Made by a program: the position numbers and the translations under genes
In this document: in pieces, positions 25,152 to 33,849 of the stretch
Layout: each line of letters opens with the position of its first letter
Numbering within the stretch: position 1 is the stretch's first letter
Notes under the pieces: model-generated
What the model was told of the DNA's origin: nothing
Database searches by the model: none
What the model saw: the letters and a program-made list of their open reading frames with translations, nothing else
DNA from: Roseiarcus sp963737365
GTDB lineage: Bacteria > Pseudomonadota > Alphaproteobacteria > Rhizobiales > Beijerinckiaceae
Assembly: GCA_963737365.1 (NCBI GenBank)
Contig: CAVTSD010000001.1
Coordinates: 1,054,001-1,118,000 of the forward strand
Direction: 5' to 3'
Length of the DNA stretch: 64,000 nt

Positions 25152-26087
25152 ATGCGCCGGAGCACGAACCTTGCAATCCTTATCCTCGCCGTCGTTCTTG
25201 GCGGCCTGGCCGCGTTTCTTGCCAGAAGCTGGCTTCAGAACCATTCGACGCGCGGCGACGGTCAGAAGACGGTATCGATTCTTGTCGCCAACGATACACT
25301 CGGCTTTGGATCGCCGATCGGCGCCAAGGATGTGAGGGCGATCGACTGGCCCGCTCAATCGAGCCCTGAGGGCGCATTCGCGAACTTCGCGGAGCTGACC
25401 AAGAGCGGCCGCCGAATCACCCTGTCGCCGTTCGTGCGCGACGAGCCGATCATTTCCTCGAAGGTGAGCGCGCCGGATCAGAGAGCCTCGCTCTCGACCG
25501 TCATCGAAAAGGGCAAGCGGGCGGTGACCGTTGCGGTCGACGACGTGCGCGGCGTGGCGGGCTTCATTTTCCCTGGCGACTTCGTCGACGTCGCACTGAC
25601 CCGAACGGACAACAGTGCGGGTCCGCAGAATTTTTCCGCAGTGATCTTGCAGCACGTCAAGGTGCTGGCGATCGATCAGATGGCGGGCGAACGGCAGGAG
25701 CATCCGACTGTCGCCAAGGCGGTCACCGTCGAAGTGGACCCCGACCAGGCGCTGCGGATCCTGCTGGCCGCCAATGTGGGTAAGCTGTCGCTGATCTTGC
25801 GCCAGCCCGCCGAAGCCGCCTTGGCTCCCGATGCGAAGATCACCGAGGGGGATCTGTTCGGGACGGACGAAGCGCAGACCAATCCGAGCATGCCCGCCGC
25901 CCAGGCGCAGCCCGCTGCATTCCAACCCGATCCGCCCCAGCCCACCCTGCCGCCGGGGGGCGCGAACCTTCCGCCAGCAACGACACCGCCGCCGGCGCTT
26001 CCACCCGAAACGGCCACCCGGAAGATCACCGTCTTTCGGTCGGTCAAGAGCGAGCTTTACGACGTGCCCGAAGAGTCGCAGCAATGA
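25152..26087 (+). CDS. cpaB: Flp pilus assembly protein CpaB/RcpC
   Basis: 311 residues. The N-terminal anchor is LAILILAVVLGGLAAFLARSW (6-26), followed by a SAF domain (VSILVANDTLGFGSPIGAKD), then the RcpC-like core (KRAVTVAVDDVRGVAGFIFP, DFVDVALTRTD). The C-terminus (250-290) is proline-rich. In Tad systems CpaB is a periplasmic partner that stabilises the CpaC secretin. Overlaps cpaC by 4 bases (ATGA), so the two are translationally coupled. Confidence 0.93.
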   Translation: MRRSTNLAILILAVVLGGLAAFLARSWLQNHSTRGDGQKTVSILVANDTLGFGSPIGAKDVRAIDWPAQSSPEGAFANFAELTKSGRRITLSPFVRDEPIISSKVSAPDQRASLSTVIEKGKRAVTVAVDDVRGVAGFIFPGDFVDVALTRTDNSAGPQNFSAVILQHVKVLAIDQMAGERQEHPTVAKAVTVEVDPDQALRILLAANVGKLSLILRQPAEAALAPDAKITEGDLFGTDEAQTNPSMPAAQAQPAAFQPDPPQPTLPPGGANLPPATTPPPALPPETATRKITVFRSVKSELYDVPEESQQ

Positions 26088-27622
26088 CGGAAGGCGGCGT
26101 TTTGAACCAGCGCACCAAATTCTTCGGCCCCGGAAAGGGGCGGGCCGCAACGTGGCGCGAGCTTTGCGTCGCGATCCTCGGGGGCGCGACCGTCGCCGGT
26201 TTCGGCCTCATGCAAGCCGCGGCTCCGGCTTTAGCGCGCAAGAGCGGCCCGTGCCATGAGGTGACGGAGCAGGTGAGCGCCATGAAAGTGACGCTCAACA
26301 AATCGCGCACGCTCTGTTTTTCCGATCCTTTCTCGACCGCGGTGATCGGCGCGCCGGAAATCGCCGACGTTCTGCCCATGACCGACTCGATGCTCTACGT
26401 GCAGGGCAAGAAAGTCGGCGCAACCAACATTTCCGTATTTGATCAGCAACGGCGCCTCGTGTCCGTGATCGACCTCGACGTGACCCCGGACACGACGTCG
26501 TTACAAAGCAAGATCGCCGCCAGCACCGGGGGCGGAGACATCAATGTTACCAGTTCAAACGGCCAGATCGTTTTGAGCGGCGAGGCGAGCGATGGCCTCG
26601 CAGCCGCTCGCGCCGTCGAAGTGGCAAAGGGCCTCTCGCCGGACGCGCAGGTCGTTAACGCGATGAAGGTGTCCCCTTCCCAGCAAGTCATGTTGAAGGT
26701 CCGCATTCTCGAAGTCGATCGCAATGCGGGACGCGACCTCGGCATCAGCTGGTTCGGCAAGACCAACAGCGTGAGTTTCGCCACCGGTCTCGGCTCGCAG
26801 CCGACGACCGCCAGCAACAACAGCGGCGTGTTTCCCGGCGCAGGCTCGACGGCGTCCTCGTTCGGCGTGCTGCTCGCCAACATCGTCAACACGCATGGGG
26901 TCAGCATCGACGCGCTCTTGTCCGCGCTCGAGAGCAAGGGCCTGGTCAAGAGTCTGGCCGAACCGGATCTCGTCGCGCTGTCGGGCGAAAAGGCGACTTT
27001 TCTTGCGGGAGGCGAGATTCCTGTGCCGGTGGTGCAAGGCACGAACGCCACGAACACCACGCTCGGAATTGGCGTCAACTACACGCCGAACATTTCCATC
27101 GAATGGAAGCAATTCGGCGTCGGCCTGGAATTCACTCCCGTGGTCCTCAACAACGGCATCATCAATCTGCAGCTCAATCCGTCCGTGACCGAGATCAACA
27201 CGGCGAACAGCCTGAACATCAACGGAACGACCGTCCCTTCATTGACCGAGCGCAAGGCGCATACGGCGGTCGAATTGCGCGACGGGCAAAGCTTCGCCAT
27301 TGCGGGCCTCCTCCAGGCGCAGGATTCTCAAAGCATCGATCAGCTTCCCTGGCTCGGCAACGTGCCCGTCCTTGGCGCGCTCTTCCGCTCCACCGACTTC
27401 CAGAAGAGTCAGACGGACCTCGTCATCATCGTCTCTCCCCATCTCGTGAGGCCCGTGCGTCCTGGGCAGCATTTGGCGACGCCGTTTGACACCGCGCTGC
27501 AGTCGAACGACGTCGACCTCTTCCTGATGGGCGATACCGAGCGCAAGAAACGCTACACCGACTATGTAACGAGCGGCGGGGGTCTCCAGGGCCCGTACGG
27601 CCATATTCTTGGCGGCGAGTGA
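26084..27622 (+). CDS. cpaC: Flp pilus secretin CpaC/RcpA
   Basis: 512 residues with a signal sequence (VAILGGATVAGFGLMQAAAPALA). The BON/N-terminal pilotin-like domains (LNKSRTLCFSDPF, VGATNISVFD, INVTSSNGQIVLSGEA) lead to the secretin core with VLNNGIINLQLNPSVTEINT, VPSLTERKAHTAVELRDGQS and LPWLGNVPVLGALFRS. It forms the outer-membrane channel for the type IVc pilus. Length and domain order match rhizobial CpaC. Starts inside the cpaB stop. Confidence 0.95.
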   Translation: MTEGGVLNQRTKFFGPGKGRAATWRELCVAILGGATVAGFGLMQAAAPALARKSGPCHEVTEQVSAMKVTLNKSRTLCFSDPFSTAVIGAPEIADVLPMTDSMLYVQGKKVGATNISVFDQQRRLVSVIDLDVTPDTTSLQSKIAASTGGGDINVTSSNGQIVLSGEASDGLAAARAVEVAKGLSPDAQVVNAMKVSPSQQVMLKVRILEVDRNAGRDLGISWFGKTNSVSFATGLGSQPTTASNNSGVFPGAGSTASSFGVLLANIVNTHGVSIDALLSALESKGLVKSLAEPDLVALSGEKATFLAGGEIPVPVVQGTNATNTTLGIGVNYTPNISIEWKQFGVGLEFTPVVLNNGIINLQLNPSVTEINTANSLNINGTTVPSLTERKAHTAVELRDGQSFAIAGLLQAQDSQSIDQLPWLGNVPVLGALFRSTDFQKSQTDLVIIVSPHLVRPVRPGQHLATPFDTALQSNDVDLFLMGDTERKKRYTDYVTSGGGLQGPYGHILGGE

Positions 27623-27626
27623 GTTG

Positions 27627-28043
27627 ATGCCGCCTCGTTCGAAAGGTCCGCGCTTCGGCTTCGAGGGCGCTCTTGCGATCGGGTCCCTCGTGGCGTCCTT
27701 GGCGGTCGCCGGCTGCTCCTCCACCGTCGGCTTCGACGATCCGACCGCCGATTATCTTCAGCGGACGGCGCTGGTCTCGACATCAGGCGGCGACTCCCAA
27801 GCGGCGAACATCGCCATGCAAACGGCCACACCCTGGCCACGCTATTCCAACGACACCGACATTCCAGCCAATGGCGCGCGGATCGCCAAGGCGGTCACGC
27901 GCTATGAAAGCGGCGCCTCGAGCGGAGGCGACAGCGCAACGCAGGGCGCGACGAATCCGGGCGGGAGCTCCGGCGGCGCGCCCACAAACGGCGCCTCGTC
28001 CGCAATGTCGGTTACCCCTCCCGGTCAAGCCTCGGGCTATTAG
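27627..28043 (+). CDS. Pilus-locus lipoprotein (DPWPR-type hypothetical; possible CpaD substitute)
   Basis: About 138 residues from ATG 27627. An N-terminal signal with lipobox LAVAGCSS indicates an outer-membrane lipoprotein. The mature part contains DDPTADYLQRTALVSTSGGD, then ATPWPRYSNDTDIPANGARI, a pattern I associate with small proteins of rhizobial tad loci, followed by a Gly/Ser-rich tail. No CpaD-like (TadB-interacting, peptidoglycan-binding) protein exists in the locus. This lipoprotein sits exactly where CpaD usually is, between cpaC and the tadE genes, and may replace it; that is inference. Confidence 0.7.
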   Translation: MPPRSKGPRFGFEGALAIGSLVASLAVAGCSSTVGFDDPTADYLQRTALVSTSGGDSQAANIAMQTATPWPRYSNDTDIPANGARIAKAVTRYESGASSGGDSATQGATNPGGSSGGAPTNGASSAMSVTPPGQASGY

Positions 28044-28063
28044 AGACGCGAAGGTTCTTGTCG

Positions 28064-28588
28064 ATGCCCGAAAGCGTGACGGCCAAAGCGGAATCGTTAT
28101 GGCGCGACGAGGAAGGGTCGGCGCTGGTCGAGGCGACCATCGTCATGCCTCTCTTGCTCAGCCTCTTTCTCGGCGTGTTCGAGTTCTCGTGGTTTTTTTA
28201 CAACCAGCAGTTGGTCGTGTCCGGCTTGCGAGACGCAGCGCGCTACATGACCCGGATTGAACTCACCGACGGCAATCGCGACCCATGCGCGCAAAAGGAT
28301 CAGAACGGCATCCTCTACACATCGGACGCAGCGAATATCGCGACGACCGCTGAAGCCGCGGGCGGCTCGGCGCGCGTCAGCGGCTGGAGCGCGGCCGATG
28401 TCACGATAAGCTGTTCATCAAGCGCCGCGCTCGATGCTGGAAACTATGCCGACGGCTCGACAAGCATGACGATCATCGACGTTGCGACTCGCTTTGCCGA
28501 TCCGTCGCTCGGCCTGTTTGCGACTTTAGGATTGAAGGCGCCGATGCTCTCCTTCTCCCATGAGGAGCGGTTCATGGGGCCGGGCTGA
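28064..28588 (+). CDS. tadE: TadE-like pseudopilin 1
   Basis: 174 residues from ATG 28064. Near residue 20 it has DEEGSALVEATIVMPLLLSL, the TadE cleavage/anchor motif (G followed by a hydrophobic segment with Glu), then YNQQLVVSGLRDAARYMTR. TadE/F pseudopilins are processed by the prepilin peptidase and help pilus assembly in the inner membrane and periplasm. Followed after 5 bases by a second TadE-like gene. Confidence 0.85.
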   Translation: MPESVTAKAESLWRDEEGSALVEATIVMPLLLSLFLGVFEFSWFFYNQQLVVSGLRDAARYMTRIELTDGNRDPCAQKDQNGILYTSDAANIATTAEAAGGSARVSGWSAADVTISCSSSAALDAGNYADGSTSMTIIDVATRFADPSLGLFATLGLKAPMLSFSHEERFMGPG

Positions 28589-28593
28589 CGATC

Positions 28594-29259
28594 ATGGTCT
28601 CGTTCATCGCCCAACTCGCCCGAGATGAAGACGGCGGCCCGCTGGTCGAGGTCGCGATCATCCTGCCGATTCTGATCCTGTTTCTTTTTGGCGGGGTCGA
28701 CTTCATGAATGCGCTTTACCAGTGGAACGCCGCGGCCAAGGCGGTCGAGATCGGCGCGCGCATCGCGGCGGTCTCCGATCCGATCGCCTCTGGTCTTACC
28801 TCGTTTGCGGATGACGCGGTGAGTGCGGGCATGGCGTCCGGGAGCCCGATGCCCAATTTCACCGTCGAGTGCGACGGCGGCGCGTCGGCCTGCGCGTGCA
28901 CGAGCGGCGCATGTGACGGCATGGGTTCGTATTCGGCCGAGGCGATGGGGTTCATCGTCTATGGGAGGGCGGGCAACAGCAACTGCAAGCCGCCGGCCTC
29001 TCAATATTTCGCCGGGATGTGCAACCTTCATCCTGCGATCGCGCCGCAATATGTGACCGTCGTCTACAAGCAAACGGGCTTGGGCTACGCCGGACGCAGT
29101 TTAGGTCCCGTTCCGACGATCACGGTTTCGCTCAACGCCGCCTCGTCCAAGACGAAGCTGCCGTTCAAGTTCTTCTTCCTGCCGTTCGCCGCCCTCAACA
29201 TCCCGCCGGTGACGACCACGATAACGGGGGAAGCCCTGTCGGCTTCGGCCGCAGATTAG
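28594..29259 (+). CDS. TadE/TadF-like pseudopilin 2
   Basis: 221 residues. The N-terminal anchor is DEDGGPLVEVAIILPILILF, then GGVDFMNALYQWNAAAKAVE. Its periplasmic part has a Cys-rich loop (CDGGASACACTSGACDG), which may form disulphides. Likely partner of the preceding TadE protein. A 113-base interspersed repeat lies between its stop and the next gene. Confidence 0.8.
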   Translation: MVSFIAQLARDEDGGPLVEVAIILPILILFLFGGVDFMNALYQWNAAAKAVEIGARIAAVSDPIASGLTSFADDAVSAGMASGSPMPNFTVECDGGASACACTSGACDGMGSYSAEAMGFIVYGRAGNSNCKPPASQYFAGMCNLHPAIAPQYVTVVYKQTGLGYAGRSLGPVPTITVSLNAASSKTKLPFKFFFLPFAALNIPPVTTTITGEALSASAAD

Positions 29260-29287
29260 CGCGTGTTATGAAAGATGGATCGAGCGT

Positions 29288-29400
29288 CGTCATTGCGAGC
29301 GCAGCGAAGCAATCCAGGGATCGTGGAGCGTCCATCGTTCTCTGGATTGCTTCGTCGCCATAGGGCGTCTTTCGACTCCCTTCGGCTCCTCGCAATGACG
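29288..29400. repeat. Alphaproteobacterial SINE-like palindromic repeat inside the tad operon
   Basis: The outer arms CGTCATTGCGAG (29288-29299) and CTCGCAATGACG (29389-29400) are perfectly complementary. The inner arms CGAAGCAATCCAG (29305-29317) and CTGGATTGCTTCG (29342-29354) are too. Together they form a two-stem structure. This is the widespread non-coding repeat often mistaken for protein (translations such as LDCFAALAMT). It lies between two pilus genes in what should be one transcript and ends 5 bases before the tadG start. Confidence 0.88.
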
Positions 29401-29405
29401 GTTAC

Positions 29406-31289
29406 GTGCGAACGCAGCAAGCGCTGGCGATGCGTAGCCCAAGCCTCATGAGGTCGAGTGTCCGAAATCGTTTCGCGCGCGGCGCTGTCGTATTGTGGCG
29501 CGACACAGATGGATTGATGGTCCCCTATGTGGCGGTCATGCTGCCGGTTCTGGTTGGCTTCGCTCTCCTGGCGCTCGATGGTTCGCGCCGCATGAGCCTG
29601 CAGACGCAGATGCAGGCGGCCGCCGACAGCCTCGCGCTTGCCGGAGCGCGCGAACTCAATAAACAGGCAGGCGCCAAATCGCGCGCGATCTCCGCCATGG
29701 CGAACGCGCATGCGGCGACGAAATCGGCCAACACGCTCTTCGGGGCTGGACCGTCGCCGACGCTGGATTACACGGTTGCTTTCTATAGGAGCCTGTCCGC
29801 GGCAAGCGAGGGTATCGGCGGCGCAGCGGCGAGCGGGGATTCGGACGCGAAATATGTCGCGGTGAAGATTACGCCGCAAACCTGGTCGACTGTTCTCCCG
29901 GCCACGTTCCTCAAGACGATTTCGAGCAACGCGTTCGCCGTCGGCGCGGATGCGGTCGCCGGCTTCGCCGGGACGAGCGTGTGTTCGGTCGCGCCGATCT
30001 TCGTTTGCAACCCTTACGAAGAGAGCGCAGGATCGATGACCGACGCGCAGGCGACGGCTGCGCTCTTGTCCGCTTTCGACGATCCGGCGATCTTAAGGCG
30101 CCAGCTCAAGCTCAATAGAAACGGCGTCGGCCCCGGCCACTTCGGCTGGCTGAACACGGCCGATGGTTGCGACGATACGACGTGCAGGGCAAAGAATGTC
30201 GCGGGCGCAAGCGGCGCCTGTTACAGCGACGCGGGCGTCAGCCTCGCTGTCGGGAGCAAGAACGCGGTCGAGCCATATTTCGACACGCGCTTCGACATCT
30301 ACAATCAGGACCCGCCGCTCGCTTCGCCCAGCGCAGCCCCGCCCGCGGTCAATGTGCGCAAGGGCTATCTGCCGGGGCGCAAGTCGAACGCTGTCGACTG
30401 GTGCAGCGCGACGCCGGCCAGCGGCTCGACTCTCTATTACACCTACCCCTCGGATCGCACCTTTGGCGCGGCGACCCAGAATTCGCCAACTCTGACCGAT
30501 GTCGCCAACGCGACAGGAATATCCGGCGGCGAGCCCGTCATTGACTCGTCGGGCGTTTTCGCGAGCAGCGCCGACAATCCCGTCACCGTCTCGACGTCCA
30601 TGGGCTCCACAGTCACGCTTTCCGGCCAGGCGAGTGCGACACAAGGCTCAGACAGCCTGACGATCGAATGGACGACGAGCGGACTGCCTGAAGACGTCTC
30701 GTTTCCAAACCTCGCCGGCGCCGAGGGCAACGGCCAATGGGATTGCGCGAACTATTGGGCCATCAATCATCCTCACGGGCCCTCGGCCACGACTGTGGGG
30801 CCCGCGCTCGGCGGCGTGTGTGGAACGCCGGCTCAAACAAGTGTGAGCCGCTACCAGATTTACCGATATGAGATCAGCCTCGGGTCCGGCGCCGGGGGGA
30901 TCAACGACTGGTCGGGAAGAAATGGCTGGGCGAGCAACGGCCAACCGGATCTGCAAGGTTCGAGAAATCCGCCCGGCGATTTCCAGACCGAGAGCGGCGC
31001 GCCGTTTTGCGCCAATGCGCGCGGTGTCAGCGGCGTCGACACCACGACCGGCGGCGTTGATCGGCGCAATCTGATCGTGCCGATCATCAACTGCCTCGCA
31101 CAGACGGCGCTCGGCGTCTTGGGCGACGCCGGCGCGTCGTCCAAGACGCCTGTCGCCGCGTTCGGCAAGTTCTTCATGACCCAGCCTTACACCGCGCTCA
31201 AGGACGGCAATCTCTATGGCGAGATCACCGGCGCGCCGGGCGCGAGCGACAACGTCAAAATTTTCCATCTCGTCCAGCTGTACAGGTAG
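29406..31289 (+). CDS. tadG: TadG-like pilus assembly protein
   Basis: 627 residues from GTG 29406; an ATG at 29430 is an alternative. The TadG N-terminal anchor LMVPYVAVMLPVLVGFALLA (about 38-57) is followed by ALDGSRRMSLQTQMQAAADS and LALAGARELN, the conserved TadE/TadG pattern. The long C-terminal part is Ser/Gly/Ala-rich and presumably periplasmic, with scattered cysteines. No clear VWA MIDAS motif was found. The unusual GTG start immediately after the interspersed repeat suggests that the repeat inserted at the translation-initiation region. Confidence 0.82.
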   Translation: MRTQQALAMRSPSLMRSSVRNRFARGAVVLWRDTDGLMVPYVAVMLPVLVGFALLALDGSRRMSLQTQMQAAADSLALAGARELNKQAGAKSRAISAMANAHAATKSANTLFGAGPSPTLDYTVAFYRSLSAASEGIGGAAASGDSDAKYVAVKITPQTWSTVLPATFLKTISSNAFAVGADAVAGFAGTSVCSVAPIFVCNPYEESAGSMTDAQATAALLSAFDDPAILRRQLKLNRNGVGPGHFGWLNTADGCDDTTCRAKNVAGASGACYSDAGVSLAVGSKNAVEPYFDTRFDIYNQDPPLASPSAAPPAVNVRKGYLPGRKSNAVDWCSATPASGSTLYYTYPSDRTFGAATQNSPTLTDVANATGISGGEPVIDSSGVFASSADNPVTVSTSMGSTVTLSGQASATQGSDSLTIEWTTSGLPEDVSFPNLAGAEGNGQWDCANYWAINHPHGPSATTVGPALGGVCGTPAQTSVSRYQIYRYEISLGSGAGGINDWSGRNGWASNGQPDLQGSRNPPGDFQTESGAPFCANARGVSGVDTTTGGVDRRNLIVPIINCLAQTALGVLGDAGASSKTPVAAFGKFFMTQPYTALKDGNLYGEITGAPGASDNVKIFHLVQLYR

Positions 31290-31299
31290 GGTTGGGCCG

Positions 31300-32451
31300 A
31301 TGGCGATTTATCTCGTTCAAGGAGACAGCGACGGAACCCTGGTCGATGAGATCGAGGACAAGGTCAGATCGACACTTCCGGACCTCAAGCGGATTCAAAG
31401 CGTCGCGGACGTCGACTGGCAAACCGCGGAGCGCTCGACCATTGTCGTCATCGCGGCGGCGTGTGATCGCGCCAATTTCGACGGGTTGATCGACGAAGTC
31501 AGGCGCCATCCGCGGCACCTGTTCTTCATCGTCGTTGGCGGCGACATTTCCGCGACGGATTACAAACAACTCATTCAGTGCGGAAACGCCGATTGGGTGG
31601 CCGAGGCTGGTCTGCCGCACGAGATTCTCGACATTGTCGCTCGCGTCGGCGCGCCGGTCAGAGATGAAGTCGGAGGCGAATCGCCGACCGTGATTTCGTT
31701 CACGCCGAGCGCAGGGGGCGTGGGCAATTCCACCCTTGCGATCGAAACCGCCGTGCATCTCGTGCGTGCCAGGTCAAACAAGGGCGCCAAGGTCGCGCTC
31801 GTCGATCTCGATTTCCAGTCGAGCCACGTGTGCGATTACCTCGACATCGCGCCCAAGTTTCAGTTCGAAGAGATCGTCGCCGCCCCGGACCGTCTCGACG
31901 ACCATTTGCTCAGCGCGTTCATCAGCCATCATGCGAGCGGGCTGGACGTGCTAGCGGCGAGCCGCAGGCGATTCCACGGCCGCGATCTCAGCGTCGAGGC
32001 CTTGTCCGCATTGTTCGATCGCATGGCGCAACGGTATTCCACGATCATCATCGATCTGCCGCTTTCGGTTCACTCCTGGACGTTGCCATTGCTCGCGGCG
32101 TCGAAGGGGATTTTAGTCACCGGCCTCAACACTATTCCAGGCTTGAGGCAGATCGAAGAAACGATGCGCGCACTGCGCGAGGAAGCCACAATCACTGCGG
32201 AATTGCGGGCTGTCGTCAACCGATGCGATTTCAGCTTTCTCGGCAAGGTCGCGCGCGCCGATCACGTGACCCGAATCCTGGGCGCCGACGATCCCTTCTA
32301 CGTCAGACACGCCGCCGTCGCGGTCGAATGCGTGAATGTCGGAACGCCGATTGCGCTCGCCTATCCGTCGGACAAGTCGGTCAAGGACATCGCTGCGATC
32401 GCGTCGTTTTGCGCGAGCCTGAACACGGCTCCGCGCCGGTCGATCGGATAA
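31300..32451 (+). CDS. cpaE: CpaE/TadZ-like pilus localisation ATPase (deviant P-loop)
   Basis: 383 residues from ATG 31300. Residues 1-125 form an atypical receiver-like domain, followed by a ParA/MinD-like ATPase domain. Its Walker A equivalent reads SAGGVGNSTLA where functional ParA proteins have KGGVGKT, so both signature lysines are missing, as in part of the CpaE/TadZ family. Walker A' is VALVDLDFQSSHVCDYLD and Walker B is TIIIDLPLSV. CpaE/TadZ directs the pilus machine to the cell pole. Five bases separate it from cpaF. Confidence 0.88.
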   Translation: MAIYLVQGDSDGTLVDEIEDKVRSTLPDLKRIQSVADVDWQTAERSTIVVIAAACDRANFDGLIDEVRRHPRHLFFIVVGGDISATDYKQLIQCGNADWVAEAGLPHEILDIVARVGAPVRDEVGGESPTVISFTPSAGGVGNSTLAIETAVHLVRARSNKGAKVALVDLDFQSSHVCDYLDIAPKFQFEEIVAAPDRLDDHLLSAFISHHASGLDVLAASRRRFHGRDLSVEALSALFDRMAQRYSTIIIDLPLSVHSWTLPLLAASKGILVTGLNTIPGLRQIEETMRALREEATITAELRAVVNRCDFSFLGKVARADHVTRILGADDPFYVRHAAVAVECVNVGTPIALAYPSDKSVKDIAAIASFCASLNTAPRRSIG

Positions 32452-32455
32452 GCCC

Positions 32456-33838
32456 ATGGGATTCCTCAGCACTAAGAGCACAGTCAAGACCGAGCCGACG
32501 GTCAAGGAGACGAGTGAGGAAAACCCGGCGGCGCGTGCGGACGACGTCTATGCCGATCTGATCGCGCGCCGTCCGGGACTCTTGGATGAGAAGCTCAAGC
32601 TGCACGAGCGCATCATCGACGAGTTCAATCTGGCGGCGCTCGAGAAGCTGCCTGACGAACTTGCAAAGCAGGTGCGCGCTTATGTCGGCGACCACGTTCG
32701 CCGCGAAAGTCTGTCGCTCAATCAGAAAGAGCTCGACACGTTCTCAAACGAGATCATCGCCGAGATGACGGGCTATGGTCCGCTCGAACCGCTATTGAAG
32801 GATCCGACCGTCACCGACATTCTCATCAACACCCACAAGCACTGCTACATCGAGCGCTTCGGGCAATTGCAGGAGACCAAGGTCCATTTCAAGGATGAGG
32901 CGCACCTCCTGCGCATCATCAATCGAATCGTTTCGGCGATCGGACGGCGTGTCGATAAATCCTCGCCCATGGTCGACGCCCGGTTGCGCGACGGTTCGCG
33001 CGTCAACGTTGCGGTCAGGCCGATCGCCGTCGACGGGCCGCTCGTCTCGATTCGAAAGTTCGCCGAGCGTGTCCTCGACATGGAGCGGCTCATTGAGATC
33101 GGAACCTTGCGGCCGGCGATGGCGGAGGTTCTCGCCGCGGCGGTCGCGGGCAAGGTCTCTACGCTCATCGCAGGGGGCACCGGCTCCGGCAAGACGACGA
33201 TGCTCAACGCGCTGTCGAATTTCATTCCTCCCCGCGAGCGCCTGATCACCATCGAGGACGCAGCCGAATTGCAGTTGCAGCAGCCCCATGTCGGCCGGCT
33301 CGAGACCCGCCCCGCCAATATCGAGGGCAAGGGGGAAGTGAGACAACGCGACCTTGTTCGCAATGCGCTCCGAATGCGCCCCGACCGCATCATTATCGGC
33401 GAGTGCCGCGGCGAAGAAGCGTTCGACATGCTGCAGGCGATGAACACCGGCCACGAGGGGTCGATGACGACGATCCATGCGAACTCGCCACGCGACGCGC
33501 TCAAGCGCCTCGAGCAGATGGTCGGCATGGCCGGGACGCCGATGACGCTTGGCGCCATCCGCAGCCAGATCGCCTCCGCGATCACGCTCGTCGTTCAAGT
33601 GCAGAGACTGCCCGACGGCGCTCGCCGCTTGACCAGCGTGAGCGAGATCACCGGCATGGAAGGCGACGTCATCCAGATGCACGAGATCTTCAAGTTCGTG
33701 AAAGACTTCACCGACGGGAAGGGAACGCTGCACGGAAGCTTCAAGGCGACAGGCGTTCGCCCCCGCTTTCTCGCCGACGTGAAGGCCTATGGCATCGACG
33801 TTTCGGCGAACTGCTTCGACCCGGCCCGAACCCTGTGA
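32456..33838 (+). CDS. cpaF: Pilus secretion ATPase CpaF/TadA
   Basis: 460 residues, GspE/VirB11-type ATPase. An N-terminal helical domain (30-110) precedes EMTGYGPLEPLLKDPTVTDI. Walker A is AGGTGSGKTTMLNAL (about 237-251), and the Asp box is LITIEDAAELQL. Walker B is RPDRIIIGECRGEEAFDM, and the His box is GHEGSMTTIHANSPRDALKR. It powers extension and retraction of type IVc pili from the cytosolic face. Immediately followed by tadB and tadC. Confidence 0.97.
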   Translation: MGFLSTKSTVKTEPTVKETSEENPAARADDVYADLIARRPGLLDEKLKLHERIIDEFNLAALEKLPDELAKQVRAYVGDHVRRESLSLNQKELDTFSNEIIAEMTGYGPLEPLLKDPTVTDILINTHKHCYIERFGQLQETKVHFKDEAHLLRIINRIVSAIGRRVDKSSPMVDARLRDGSRVNVAVRPIAVDGPLVSIRKFAERVLDMERLIEIGTLRPAMAEVLAAAVAGKVSTLIAGGTGSGKTTMLNALSNFIPPRERLITIEDAAELQLQQPHVGRLETRPANIEGKGEVRQRDLVRNALRMRPDRIIIGECRGEEAFDMLQAMNTGHEGSMTTIHANSPRDALKRLEQMVGMAGTPMTLGAIRSQIASAITLVVQVQRLPDGARRLTSVSEITGMEGDVIQMHEIFKFVKDFTDGKGTLHGSFKATGVRPRFLADVKAYGIDVSANCFDPARTL

Positions 33839-33849
33839 GTCCTAACCTT

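Noticed and set aside
29195..29395. Short frame with LDCFAALAMT and similar peptides
   Set aside because: This is the well-known translation of the interspersed palindromic repeat and not a protein.
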